This document shows, piece by piece, positions 28,540-36,940 of a DNA stretch of 53,393 nt. The stretch covers positions 1 through 53,393 of the forward strand of contig NZ_JADEXD010000018.1 in the NCBI RefSeq assembly GCF_015207285.1, read 5' to 3'. The notes beneath the pieces are model-generated. The model ran no database searches and had not been told where the DNA came from. It saw only the letters and a list, made by a program, of their open reading frames with translations. The stretch's first letter is position 1; every line of letters starts with the position of its first letter. Position numbers and translations under genes: made by a program. The stretch is from Tychonema sp. LEGE 07203 (GTDB taxonomy: Bacteria; Cyanobacteriota; Cyanobacteriia; Cyanobacteriales; Microcoleaceae).

Positions 28540-30528
28540 TTAGACTGCACGTTCTGTCAATTTTGTCAAGACGTTGTTCGATCGCTCCACAAAATCTTTC
28601 ATTCCTTCAGCATCGAAACCCTTCTGGGCCATCAAAGCCAAGTCATAAACGTGGTGACAAATCATACTCGCCAACTGCGCCGACGGAGACTCGCCGCCGC
28701 TTTGAATAATCGCACCCTGAGTCAAATTAGCTAGATTTTGAATCAGCGGGTGAGACGTATTCACCAGCAAAACGTGTTCTTCGGGGAATTCGGCTGCTTG
28801 CTGCTGCAACAGCGCCGTCATATCCCGCATCCGGCGCAAAGCTTCGGGTAACAGGACGATCGCAGGTGGCGCACCCTCAGCAGAGTCAGCCTTCAAAGCT
28901 TCAGTGCGGATGTTCACTTTCGGCTTGTTGAGAGCATTTTGGAACATTTCTTTAACTTGTTCGCTGCGAGTTTTATTGGTCGCCGGATCGACGATTTCCG
29001 CTTCTTTTTCTTTGTCAATTAGCGTGTCGTCGATGTCAGAATCAACCCGCGAGAATTTAACATCCGAATATTCTCGTTCCAAGAAACTGATAAAGTGCGT
29101 GTCGATGAAAGAATCCATAAACAGCACTTCCAAACCTTGGCTTTTGTGCAGGGCGACATAAGTTGCTTGAGACGCAGGTTCCGTACAGTAAAACACGCGA
29201 TTTTCGTGGCGTTTTTGGTTGCGTTCCAAATACTCTTTCAGCGTCGTGTAAGGCTGCGTCGAACCGGAACTGTCCGACTTTGGAGTCACATCTTGCCACA
29301 AATCTCCTTCCTCGGTTTGCACCTGCACTTCTGGAGTTACAGTTTCTGGTTTTTCCGATGTTGGCTCGTAGGTGCTGCGGTAGATTAAAATATCTTCGAC
29401 TTGCTTTTTGAACTTGTCATCGTTGAGGGCTCCGAACTTGACAAAAGTGCCGATATCTTGCCAGCAGCGGATGTACTCATCGCGATCGTCCCGATAAAGT
29501 TCCTTGAGGCGATCGCCCACTTTTTTCGCAATATAATCAGCGATTTTCCGTACAGTGCGGTTGCTTTGCAAAGAACTCCGAGAAACGTTCAGCGGAATGT
29601 CGGTACTGTCAATCACGCCCCGCAGCGGCATCAAGAATTTCGGGATAATTTCTTCGCAGTGATCGCTGACAAAAACCTGGTTGCAGAATAGCTTGATATT
29701 GCCTTGGGTAACATCAACATCCGGCCGCAGTTTCGGAAAGAACAGAATCCCGTTAACAATAAAAGGATAATCTGTATTCAGGTGTACCCACAGCAGCGGC
29801 TCCTCTTGGAACGGGTAAAGGTAGCGGTAGAGTTCCAAATAATCTTGTTTCTGCAAATTGCTGGCTGATTCCCGCCAGATTGCTTTGTGTTTGTTGAGTT
29901 CCTCTCCCTCAAATTTGATCGGAACTGGCATGAAATCGCAGTAGGTTTTGACTAACTGCTTGATGCGGCTGGCTTCTACATATTCTAGTTCTTCATCCTG
30001 GAGTGTCAGAGTAATTGTCGTGCCGCGTTCTGTGCGGGTGGATTCTGATAGTTCAAAAGCGGGGGAACCGTCGCAAGACCAGTGTACTGCTTGGGAACCT
30101 TCTTTGTAGGAAAGAGTGTCAATGTCTACTTTCTGCGCGACCATGAAAGAAGAGTAGAAACCGAGTCCGAAGTGACCGATAATTGCATCGTCGCCGCTGC
30201 CTTGGTATTTTTGAATAAATTCTTCGGCGCTGGAGAAAGCGACTTGGTTGATGTATTTTTTTACCTCGTCGGCGGTCATGCCGATGCCGTTATCGGAAAT
30301 TGAGAGGGTTTTGTTTTCTTTGTCGATCGCAATGTTGATTTGTGGTTCGCTAATGTCGCCGCTGTATTCGCCCGTTCGAGAAACCATTTTGAGTTTGGCA
30401 ATGGCATCGACGGCGTTAGAAATTAGTTCCCGCAAGAAGACTTCGTGGTCTGTGTATAGCGACTTCTTGATAATCGGGAAAATATTCTCGGTATGGATAG
30501 AGATTGTTCCCTGTTCTAAAACGGTCAT
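28540..30528 (-). CDS. htpG: Molecular chaperone HtpG (Hsp90)
   Basis: ATP-dependent Hsp90-type dimeric chaperone of 662 residues; cytoplasmic. The GHKL ATPase domain comes first: ELISNAVDAIAKL (catalytic Glu), DNGIGMTADEV and GHFGLGFYSSFMV. The middle domain includes GVIDSTDIPLNVSRSSLQ, and the C-terminal dimerisation domain follows. The length is normal. ATG 30528 is supported by MTVLEQGTISIHTENIF, the usual cyanobacterial start. It sits inside the metal island but shows no Box A; a stress role alongside copper efflux would be plausible, without direct evidence. Confidence 0.96.
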   Translation of the reverse strand: MTVLEQGTISIHTENIFPIIKKSLYTDHEVFLRELISNAVDAIAKLKMVSRTGEYSGDISEPQINIAIDKENKTLSISDNGIGMTADEVKKYINQVAFSSAEEFIQKYQGSGDDAIIGHFGLGFYSSFMVAQKVDIDTLSYKEGSQAVHWSCDGSPAFELSESTRTERGTTITLTLQDEELEYVEASRIKQLVKTYCDFMPVPIKFEGEELNKHKAIWRESASNLQKQDYLELYRYLYPFQEEPLLWVHLNTDYPFIVNGILFFPKLRPDVDVTQGNIKLFCNQVFVSDHCEEIIPKFLMPLRGVIDSTDIPLNVSRSSLQSNRTVRKIADYIAKKVGDRLKELYRDDRDEYIRCWQDIGTFVKFGALNDDKFKKQVEDILIYRSTYEPTSEKPETVTPEVQVQTEEGDLWQDVTPKSDSSGSTQPYTTLKEYLERNQKRHENRVFYCTEPASQATYVALHKSQGLEVLFMDSFIDTHFISFLEREYSDVKFSRVDSDIDDTLIDKEKEAEIVDPATNKTRSEQVKEMFQNALNKPKVNIRTEALKADSAEGAPPAIVLLPEALRRMRDMTALLQQQAAEFPEEHVLLVNTSHPLIQNLANLTQGAIIQSGGESPSAQLASMICHHVYDLALMAQKGFDAEGMKDFVERSNNVLTKLTERAV

Positions 30529-30580
30529 ACTTTTTCGCTAGGTATTTTTTAAGAGTCAGCAGTCATTAGTCATCAGTCAG

Positions 30581-30835
30581 TAGTTATTAGTTATTAGTTA
30601 TTAGTTATTAGTTATTAGTTATTAGTTATTAGTTATTAGTTATTAGTTATTAGTCAACTATCAACTGATAACTATCAACTGACAACTAAGAGGGCCCGCA
30701 CGGGGCACCGCCCCTACCAACTGACAACTGCCAACTGACAACTGCCAACTGACAACTGCCAACTGAGGGCCCGCACCATCCACCGCCCCTACCAACTGAC
30801 AACTGCCAACTGCCAACAGCCAACTGACTAATGAC
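30581..30835. repeat. Heptamer repeat block upstream of htpG
   Basis: Ten perfect tandem copies of TAGTTAT occupy 30581-30650. A tract of CAACTGA/CAACTGC-type heptamers then runs to 30835, interrupted twice by GAGGGCCCGCAC...CACCGCCCCTACC, the family also found inside the oxoprolinase gene. This fills the 391-bp gap between the divergent... htpG start and the rppB stop; no gene here. Confidence 0.92.
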
Positions 30836-30919
30836 TATTTATTGATTTTGGGCGATCGCGCTACCTTTTGCCAAAGGGATTACCACAAAAAAATGATTCG
30901 GTTTCCCCCACATCATAGC

Positions 30920-32263
30920 TCACAAAGGCAACCGCAGCAGAAAGGTGCTGCCAAAACCCACTTGGCTGCGGGCGCTGAGGCTGCCGCGGTGGGCCCGGGC
31001 GATGGTTTGGGCGATCGCCAATCCAAGTCCCGATCCGCCGGTATGGCGCGATCGAGATCTGTTGACTCGGTAAAATCGATCGAATATGCGCCCTAAATCT
31101 GCCTCCGCTATCCCAATGCCGGTATCTTGCACCTGAATTATCGCCTCCTGGTGGCTGCAATCTAAGATGGCTGTGACTTTTCCCCCAGCCGGAGTGTATT
31201 GAATGGCATTGACAATTAAATTAGTAACTAAACGGTAAAGTCGATCGGCATCGCCAACAACATTCAATTGCTGCTGTACGCGGATTTCGGATGTTAGCGC
31301 TACCTCGGAGGATCTCGCCACAACTGCCAATTCTTCGACTAAATCGCTAACCAAGTCGTTCAAACAGCAAAGTTCAGGGCGATCGGATTTTGCTCGATCG
31401 TTGGTTTGAGAATCCATGCGTGCTAGCAGTAATAAATCGGTAACTAACTGAGTCAATCTGCGGTTTTGGCGATCGACTGTTTGCAAAATTTCCCGCGCTT
31501 CTTTCTCATCTAATTGAGGCATCAACAGCGCCGATTCTACAGTTGCTTGAGATGCCGCTAAAGGAGTCCGCAATTCGTGGGCAGCATCGGCTGTAAACTG
31601 TTGGATTTGTCGGTAGGAAGCATAAATCGGTTTCATTGCCAATCCTGCCAACAACCAGCTAGAAAAGGCGATCGAAATCAATGCAGCCGGCAATCCTAAT
31701 TTCAAAATCAATTTAACTGTATTGAGATAGTCGTTGAAATCTTGCAAGCTGCGCCCTACTTGAAAGTATCCCCAATCTTGCTGGGTTTTCGTGTGCAGCG
31801 CTACAGAAATTTGATGGTAAATATTGCCTTGCCTGTCAGTTATAGTTTGCCAGTGTTGGGGATTGAATGTCGGCGGCAATGTTTCGGGATAAGTGCCTGC
31901 TGTGGCAATTAAATTACCTGAATAATCGAACAAACGAATGTAGTAATAACTTTGGTCGAGCGCCGTTAAAATATGTCGGTTGGGCTGCGGTTGTTTCCAG
32001 GCGCTAACGCCAGTAACGCTGAGGTTTGGCAAAAGTTCGTTAACTATTGGTTCGAGTTTTCCTGGCTGCTGCAATTTGATTTCGAGGCTGTCGTGCAGCG
32101 TCCCCGCAACAGATGCTAATTCCCTGTCTATGGCTACCCAGTGAGCGTGGGCGATCGCCTTGTATACCCCAAATCCTAACAAGCTTAAAATTAAACCCAT
32201 GACTGCGGCATAGGAAATCGCTAAGTGCGATCGAGTTCGGTTAAATAGTTTGTTTTGATTCAC
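30920..32263 (-). CDS. rppB: Sensor histidine kinase RppB-like
   Basis: Membrane sensor kinase of 447 residues: TM1 ~16-36, periplasmic domain ~37-183, TM2 ~185-207, then HisKA with ADAAHELRTPL (phospho-acceptor H229) and HATPase with NAIQYTP, DTGIGIAEADL and GGSGLGLAI. The N-terminal sequence (NRTRSHLAISYAAVMGLIL; AHAHWVAIDRELASVAGTLHD) is that of the cyanobacterial RppB/NrsS group, which in Synechocystis responds to nickel or redox state. Here the neighbours point to copper. It lies downstream of its partner rppA, but 262 bp of repeats separate them, unusual for such pairs. Confidence 0.9.
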   Translation of the reverse strand: MNQNKLFNRTRSHLAISYAAVMGLILSLLGFGVYKAIAHAHWVAIDRELASVAGTLHDSLEIKLQQPGKLEPIVNELLPNLSVTGVSAWKQPQPNRHILTALDQSYYYIRLFDYSGNLIATAGTYPETLPPTFNPQHWQTITDRQGNIYHQISVALHTKTQQDWGYFQVGRSLQDFNDYLNTVKLILKLGLPAALISIAFSSWLLAGLAMKPIYASYRQIQQFTADAAHELRTPLAASQATVESALLMPQLDEKEAREILQTVDRQNRRLTQLVTDLLLLARMDSQTNDRAKSDRPELCCLNDLVSDLVEELAVVARSSEVALTSEIRVQQQLNVVGDADRLYRLVTNLIVNAIQYTPAGGKVTAILDCSHQEAIIQVQDTGIGIAEADLGRIFDRFYRVNRSRSRHTGGSGLGLAIAQTIARAHRGSLSARSQVGFGSTFLLRLPL

Positions 32264-32334
32264 AATTCATAAGTGGGTAATTGGTAATTGGTAGTTGGTA
32301 ATTTGTAATTGCTTGGGAAGTAAGTTTTTTATTT

Positions 32335-32520
32335 ACCGCAGAGAACGCAGAGAACGCAGAGAAAGGTTATAAGTAAGTCTATCTATGTTTTTTCATGACA
32401 TTTTTTTAGCTTTGAGAAGTTCTACTGGTTTCCCGGCTCTGGGAACCAGTTAAATTGTTAAGAACAGGCAAGATTGTTGTTCCACAAAAAAATAATTTTC
32501 TTGTGGCAGGAGAGCTCGCC
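32335..32520. repeat. Dispersed repeats separating rppA and rppB
   Basis: 32335-32366 is a GAACGCAGA tandem, and 32461-32520 is an AGAACAGGCAAGATTG...CTTGTGGCAGG element of the same family as the insertion in the EfeO-like gene (34637). Together with a GGTAATTGGTAGTT tract at 32277-32310 they fill the gap between the regulator and its kinase. Confidence 0.75.
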
Positions 32521-32525
32521 CTAAT

Positions 32526-33215
32526 TTAATTTTTCATTCGGTATCCAACGCCGTGTACGGTTTCAATTAAATTCGCGCAGCCAACCGATTCGAGTTTGCG
32601 CCGCAGCAAGCGCACTTGAGCTGCTACTACATTGCTAAAGGTATCTGCACTCGCCTCCCATAGCTGATTCCGAATTTGGTCAGTGGTAATAATTTGGCTG
32701 GGATGTTTCATAAAGTATTCTAGCAGTTGAAATTCTTTGTTTGTTAGCGAAATTATCTGGTTTTTACCGTTTTTATCGAGATGACAAGCAGTGCGATTTC
32801 CGCAGTCTAAACTGAGATTGCCGATTTGTAACTGTTGGGGCTGAATTTGGGGCGATCGCCTTTGCAGCGCCCGCAACCTTGCTAACAGTTCTGCCATCCC
32901 GAAGGGCTTGACTAAATAATCGTCAGCCCCGGCATCTAATCCCGCTACTTTATCTTCCATCCTGTCTTTTGCCGTCAGCATCAAAACCGGCAAAAAATTA
33001 TGTTTTGCGCGCAATCTTTGCAGCAGTTCTATTCCCGATAATCCCGGCAGCAACCAGTCAAAAATAGCTAGGGTGTATTGCGTCCAATAGCTGTCTAAAT
33101 ATTCCCAAGCTTCGTTGCCATCCTGCGCCCAGTCAACTATATATTTTTCTTGCTTTAAAGTGCGATCGATCGCTTTTCCTAAATCTGGCTCGTCTTCAAC
33201 TAACAAAACTCTCAT
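32526..33215 (-). CDS. rppA: OmpR-family response regulator RppA-like
   Basis: Transcription regulator of 229 residues. Receiver domain 1-120 with acidic pocket VEDEPD, phospho-acceptor D53 in IFDWLLPG and Lys in YLVKPFG; winged-helix DNA-binding domain ~130-229 ending in NLIETVHGVGYRMKN. The LLEYFMKHP and NVVAAQVRLLRRKL segments match the RppA/NrsR group. OmpR-family regulators bind direct repeats with an 11-bp period; a Box A copy lies 84 bp upstream pointing toward this gene, so RppA is the first candidate to bind Box A and to autoregulate. Functionally it would stand where CopR stands in Synechocystis. Confidence 0.92.
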   Translation of the reverse strand: MRVLLVEDEPDLGKAIDRTLKQEKYIVDWAQDGNEAWEYLDSYWTQYTLAIFDWLLPGLSGIELLQRLRAKHNFLPVLMLTAKDRMEDKVAGLDAGADDYLVKPFGMAELLARLRALQRRSPQIQPQQLQIGNLSLDCGNRTACHLDKNGKNQIISLTNKEFQLLEYFMKHPSQIITTDQIRNQLWEASADTFSNVVAAQVRLLRRKLESVGCANLIETVHGVGYRMKN

Positions 33216-33298
33216 AAGATTAATTTACGGCAGTAAATCTGTATACATTGTTGGCCGCCGACAGTCCCAACCCCCAACATATAAATTGACACACTTCT

Positions 33299-33316
33299 AT
33301 GAAATCAGCATGAAAT
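33299..33316 (-). promoter_or_regulatory. Box A, copy 4 (rppA / multicopper oxidase divergent region)
   Basis: On the minus strand it reads ATTTCATGCTGATTTCAT, 11-bp period, 84 bp from the rppA start and pointing to it. It is also 107 bp before the divergent oxidase gene. Confidence 0.75.
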
Positions 33317-33422
33317 CTCCTGACTGGGCATAAAAAGATAACAGTTGACACAAATTGACAACAAATTGGAAATGTCTTATACTCAAATACGACCAAAGTT
33401 TTGAAAATAATTTTCAACAAGT

Positions 33423-34427
33423 ATGGCAGACTTATCCGATCGCTCCGCCATGAAAAAGCCGGGGCACTGGAGCCGCCGCCAACTCCTGCAGCTAGGAATA
33501 GCTGGTGCTGGCGTAGCTTCCGGGGCGATCGCATGGCAAAATTTCACCCAAAAGCGATCGGCAGCAGCGAGAATACCCCCCATGCCCGCTGATGCAGTCG
33601 CAATTAGCAACATCAACCCGATGCAAATTGCGCGGGATTTTGATTACGGCACGGTGACGCGGGAAAACGGGCGCACGGTGCGGGAATTTCGCCTGGAAGC
33701 TAACACTTCGATCGTCCAACTCAACAGTGCCGTTAGTTTCAATACCTGGAATGTGAACAATCGCGTACCCGGGCCGACATTGAGGGCAACTGAGGGCGAT
33801 CGCATCCGCGTCATTTTTTCTAACAAAGCGGGACATTCTCATTCGCTGCACTTCCACGGCGTTCATCCCGTAGAAATGGACGGCGTTAAACCGATCCGAA
33901 ACGGCTCTGCATTTATCTATGAATTCGACGCTCTTCCCTACGGCGTACACCTATATCACTGTCACATTGCCCCAGTAACGCGCCACATCGGTAAAGGACT
34001 TTATGGAATGTTCATTGTCGATCCGCCAAAACCTCGTCCGCCAGCAGACGAAATTCTATTAATCATGGGAGGATACGACGTAAACGACAATCAAACAAAC
34101 GAACTTTACGCTTTTAACGGGCTGCCGAATTATTATATGAACAACCCAATCCCAATTTATAAAAATCAGCTCGTGCGACTGTACGTTATGAACATGATTG
34201 AGTACGAATCGGCAGTCACTTTTCACCTGCACGCCAATTTTTTTGACGTATACCGCACGGGAATGACTTTAACTCCCAGCGAGAAGACAGATGTCATTAC
34301 AATGGGAGTAGCTGAACGACATATTTTAGAATTTCGCTACGAATACAGCGGAAAATATATGTTTCATCCCCATCAAGATGCGATCGCCGAAGCAGGCTGC
34401 ATGGGTTTATTTGATGTCATCGGGTGA
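33423..34427 (+). CDS. Two-domain multicopper oxidase, Tat-exported
   Basis: Periplasmic copper enzyme of 334 residues. A twin-arginine signal (SRRQLLQLGIAGAG, 17-30) is followed by two cupredoxin domains. Domain 1 has HFH (143-145) and YHCHIAPVTRH, giving type-1 ligands C180 and H188 plus trinuclear-type histidines. Domain 2 has HLH (268-270) and HPH (315-317); the HPH replaces HCH, so it lacks a type-1 Cys. This is the layout of trimeric two-domain oxidases related to nitrite reductase, with type-1 copper in domain 1, not of three-domain laccases. It could oxidise Cu+ or Fe2+ in the periplasm. It is followed by an EfeO-like gene and an FTR1 permease, and shares an upstream region with rppA. 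A second ATG at 33450 is possible. Confidence 0.87.
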   Translation: MADLSDRSAMKKPGHWSRRQLLQLGIAGAGVASGAIAWQNFTQKRSAAARIPPMPADAVAISNINPMQIARDFDYGTVTRENGRTVREFRLEANTSIVQLNSAVSFNTWNVNNRVPGPTLRATEGDRIRVIFSNKAGHSHSLHFHGVHPVEMDGVKPIRNGSAFIYEFDALPYGVHLYHCHIAPVTRHIGKGLYGMFIVDPPKPRPPADEILLIMGGYDVNDNQTNELYAFNGLPNYYMNNPIPIYKNQLVRLYVMNMIEYESAVTFHLHANFFDVYRTGMTLTPSEKTDVITMGVAERHILEFRYEYSGKYMFHPHQDAIAEAGCMGLFDVIG

Positions 34428-34481
34428 AGCAAATTGCAGGCCCAGCACCCGCCGATGCAAATTAAGAAAGTATGAAATTAT

Positions 34482-34511
34482 TTGACAAACTCGATCGCTA
34501 TTAGGTAGAAT
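34482..34511 (+). promoter_or_regulatory. Sigma-70-type promoter of the iron-uptake genes
   Basis: TTGACA (34482-34487), 18-bp spacer, TAGAAT (34506-34511). It would start transcription near 34518, just before the Fur-like palindrome. Confidence 0.65.
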
Positions 34512-34521
34512 CTAATACTTG

Positions 34522-34552
34522 CGATTTATTGATAATTATTATCAATAAATCG
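34522..34552. promoter_or_regulatory. Fur-box-like palindrome
   Basis: A perfect 14-bp inverted repeat: CGATTTATTGATAA, spacer TTA, TTATCAATAAATCG. The GATAAT...ATTATC core is that of Fur boxes. Placed at the likely transcription start, it would block the promoter when iron is sufficient. It precedes the EfeO-like and FTR1 genes, which fits iron control. Confidence 0.75.
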
Positions 34553-34591
34553 CCAGCCAAACTGCACTCAACGTCAAAATCAGAAACAGCC

Positions 34592-35752
34592 ATGTTCTCA
34601 ACCTTTCGCTTATTACTCGCATCCGGCACCAAACTCAAGAACAGGCAAGATGGCTGTTCCACAGAGAAAGACTTTTCTTGCGGGGAAAGCGGGACGCCCT
34701 CCCGCAGCAGGCTTGTTGCAAATGTTGCAAGAGCTCAATTATTACCGACAGCCGCTGTTACAGCCATCCTCGTTGCTCTGACCGGTTGCGTTTCCACCCC
34801 CAAGGCCAGCAACACCGACACCGCAGCTAGCCCCGCAGCCACAGCTAGCCCCGCAGCCACAAGCGGTCACAGCATGAATCACGGAGGCAAACCCGGCATT
34901 AACATTAATACCGCGATTCTTTCGGAGTTAGATAAACTCGAAGCCAAGTTAGGAATTCCGGCACTTTCTAACAAAATTCAAGCCAGCCGCCCTTACGGAA
35001 AAACCGAAGAATTGGTCTCAAAAAATGTGATTACTCAACCCCAATTTGAGCAAATCAAAGACATGGTAACTATTGAAGATATCGTCCTCACAGGTGAAGC
35101 CAAGGATGTAGACTACATGACTAAACTGGGCTTGATGAAAGGGCATCTTTTTGTAGCACAAGAACTCTTGGATGCAGGCAAACCAGAGCAAGCAGAACCG
35201 CACATCGGCCACCCAGTCGAAGAAATTTATGCCGACGTGGAAGACCAGCTAAACGAGCGTAAAGTTCCCGAATTTAAAACTACTTTAATTAAATTGCAGG
35301 ATTTAGTCAAAGCGGGTGCAAAAGATCCGGCTGAAGTGAATGCAGAATTTGCCACATCAATGCAAGCAGTTGACGGAGCAATTGCCGCCCTTCCCGAAGC
35401 GCAGCGCCAAGATCCAAAATTCGTGCTGCAAGTGATTAACGGCTTGCTGGATACAGCTAATTCCGAATACGGAGCGGCCGTTGCCGACGGCAAAATTTCC
35501 GCAGTTATTGAATACCAAGATTCGCGGGGTTTCGTCATGTACGCGGAAATGCTGTACAAAGATATTGCCGCTCAAGTAGCTAAAAATAACCCGGAAATCG
35601 ACAAAGCAATTGTTGCCAACATGACTGAACTCAAGGAAAATTGGCCAACTGCGATCGCCCCGCCAGCCCCGATAAAAACCACCGAACAAGTCGCCCTGCT
35701 AGTTAAGGCGATCGAAAACGACAGCCAAAAAGTTCTCAAACCCGCCTCTTAA
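34592..35752 (+). CDS. EfeO/imelysin-like periplasmic lipoprotein of an iron-uptake unit
   Basis: A 386-residue exported protein starting at ATG 34592 (the upstream TTG lies in the Fur box). The hydrophobic signal (~50-64) ends in lipobox LTGC (C66), preceded by an abnormally long ~50-residue N-region created by a repeat insertion (residues ~16-40). A Ser/Ala/Pro linker with HSMNHGG is followed by a helix-hairpin-helix-like stretch (~110-165, INTAILSELDKLEAKLGIP) and a long helical domain with GHPVEE. The HxxE pattern recalls the metal motif of EfeO/imelysin (M75) proteins, but overall resemblance is weak. Directly ahead of FTR1 and behind a Fur-like box, it most likely captures iron for the permease. 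Function is inferred from position. Confidence 0.65.
   Translation: MFSTFRLLLASGTKLKNRQDGCSTEKDFSCGESGTPSRSRLVANVARAQLLPTAAVTAILVALTGCVSTPKASNTDTAASPAATASPAATSGHSMNHGGKPGININTAILSELDKLEAKLGIPALSNKIQASRPYGKTEELVSKNVITQPQFEQIKDMVTIEDIVLTGEAKDVDYMTKLGLMKGHLFVAQELLDAGKPEQAEPHIGHPVEEIYADVEDQLNERKVPEFKTTLIKLQDLVKAGAKDPAEVNAEFATSMQAVDGAIAALPEAQRQDPKFVLQVINGLLDTANSEYGAAVADGKISAVIEYQDSRGFVMYAEMLYKDIAAQVAKNNPEIDKAIVANMTELKENWPTAIAPPAPIKTTEQVALLVKAIENDSQKVLKPAS
34637..34710. repeat. Dispersed repeat inserted in the lipoprotein N-terminus
   Basis: AAGAACAGGCAAGATGGCTG...CTTTTCTTGCGGG resembles the intergenic element at 32459-32520. It keeps the reading frame and lies between the start codon and the signal-peptide core. 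Confidence 0.75.
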
Positions 35753-35762
35753 AAACGGTTTG

Positions 35763-35811
35763 TAGTGCGGACTGGAGTCCGCTCCGAGCTTGCGGACTCC
35801 AGTCCGCACTA
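35763..35811. terminator. 20-bp perfect hairpin
   Basis: Arms 35763-35782 and 35792-35811 are perfect inverted repeats (TAGTGCGGACTGGAG...CTCCAGTCCGCACTA) with a 9-base loop, directly after the EfeO-like stop and followed by AAAACTTT. It is either a strong transcription-attenuating hairpin between the two iron genes or a dispersed element related to 45111-45170. Confidence 0.7.
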
Positions 35812-35842
35812 AAACTTTCAAATATTATCGAAATTAAGTAAG

Positions 35843-35897
35843 TCTTCTTCCTTCTTCCCTCTTCCTTCTTCCCTCTTCCTTCTTCCTTCTTCCTTCT
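35843..35897. repeat. Pyrimidine heptamer tract before the FTR1 gene
   Basis: TTCTTCC/CTTCCCTC heptamers, as before the GDSL gene. It ends 10 bp before the ATG, leaving only AAAAAG as ribosome site. Confidence 0.85.
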
Positions 35898-35907
35898 AAT
35901 TAAAAAG

Positions 35908-36852
35908 ATGAATTTCAGCGAAGCATTGCCCACATTTGTAATTACCCTCCGCGAAGGAGTCGAAGCCGCTTTAGTTGTCGGAATAGTCCTCGCTTGCCTC
36001 AAAAAGTCGGGACAAAGTTATTTAAGTCCTTGGGTTTTTGGCGGTGTCGGTGTCGGATTGATCGCCAGCGCTTTGATCGGCGTACTGTTTGGCTGGACAA
36101 TTCAAATTTTGTCCGCATCCAATCAGCCTTTTGCACCGATTATGGAATCGCTGCTAGAGGCAACATTTGGAGTTTTAGCAATAGCAATGCTGAGCTGGAT
36201 GCTGCTCTGGATGACCAAGCAAGCGCGATTCATGAAAGCCGAAGTCGAAGGCGCAGTGAGTGCTGCCTTAACCCAAAAATCTCATGCAGGCTGGGGCGTA
36301 TTTAGCTTAGTTTTGATTGCCGTCTTGCGCGAAGGATTTGAAACCGTTTTGTTTGTCGTCGCCAAGTTTCAACAAGGCATTATTCCGGCAATCGGCGCTT
36401 TGGGAGGCATACTTTCAGCCGCCGGACTTGGCGTACTGCTGTTTAAATGGGGAGTGAAAATTAATATCAGGCTGTTTTTTAAGTATATGGGCATTTTCTT
36501 GCTCTTTATTGTAGCGGGTTTAGTGGTATCAACTCTGGGACTTTTTGACACCGCGATGAATACTTTATCGCAAGCAAATCGCGAGTCAGCAGCGCTGTGT
36601 TTCTATTACGAAAGATTTGCCAAAGAACACTCTTGCATTCTCGGGCCGATGGTGTGGAATACCTCGAAAGTGCTTCCCCAAGAAAAGTTTCCCGGCTTGT
36701 TGCTGAGCGCGCTGTTTGGCTACACGGACAAGCTTTATTTGGTGCAGGGCATTGCTTATTTCGTGTTTTTAATCACCGTTGGCGGGATTTATCTCCAAAG
36801 TTTGAGCGGTAAAGTGTTTTTTCCATTCAAAAAAACTGAGGTAACGAAATAG
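35908..36852 (+). CDS. FTR1 family iron permease (EfeU-like)
   Basis: Inner-membrane high-affinity iron transporter of 314 residues with seven hydrophobic spans. Two REXXE motifs, REGVEAA (residues ~16-20) and REGFET (~141-145), are the iron-binding signature. FTR1/EfeU permeases move ferric iron produced by a periplasmic oxidase: Fet3 in yeast, EfeB/EfeO in bacteria. The window offers the multicopper oxidase and the EfeO-like lipoprotein directly upstream; no EfeB was found. The hairpin and pyrimidine tract between the lipoprotein gene and this one may set relative expression. Confidence 0.92.
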   Translation: MNFSEALPTFVITLREGVEAALVVGIVLACLKKSGQSYLSPWVFGGVGVGLIASALIGVLFGWTIQILSASNQPFAPIMESLLEATFGVLAIAMLSWMLLWMTKQARFMKAEVEGAVSAALTQKSHAGWGVFSLVLIAVLREGFETVLFVVAKFQQGIIPAIGALGGILSAAGLGVLLFKWGVKINIRLFFKYMGIFLLFIVAGLVVSTLGLFDTAMNTLSQANRESAALCFYYERFAKEHSCILGPMVWNTSKVLPQEKFPGLLLSALFGYTDKLYLVQGIAYFVFLITVGGIYLQSLSGKVFFPFKKTEVTK

Positions 36853-36940
36853 GAAATTAAGTGCGAACAGCAGGGCGCATCTATCTAAAAACGTAAAATT
36901 AGCGAGATTTTAGCCAACTCAAATAAACTAAGGATTTTTT

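Noticed and set aside
33423-34427. Classical three-domain laccase or CopA-type oxidase
   Set aside because: Only two cupredoxin domains and HPH instead of HCH in the last motif; the two-domain type fits better.
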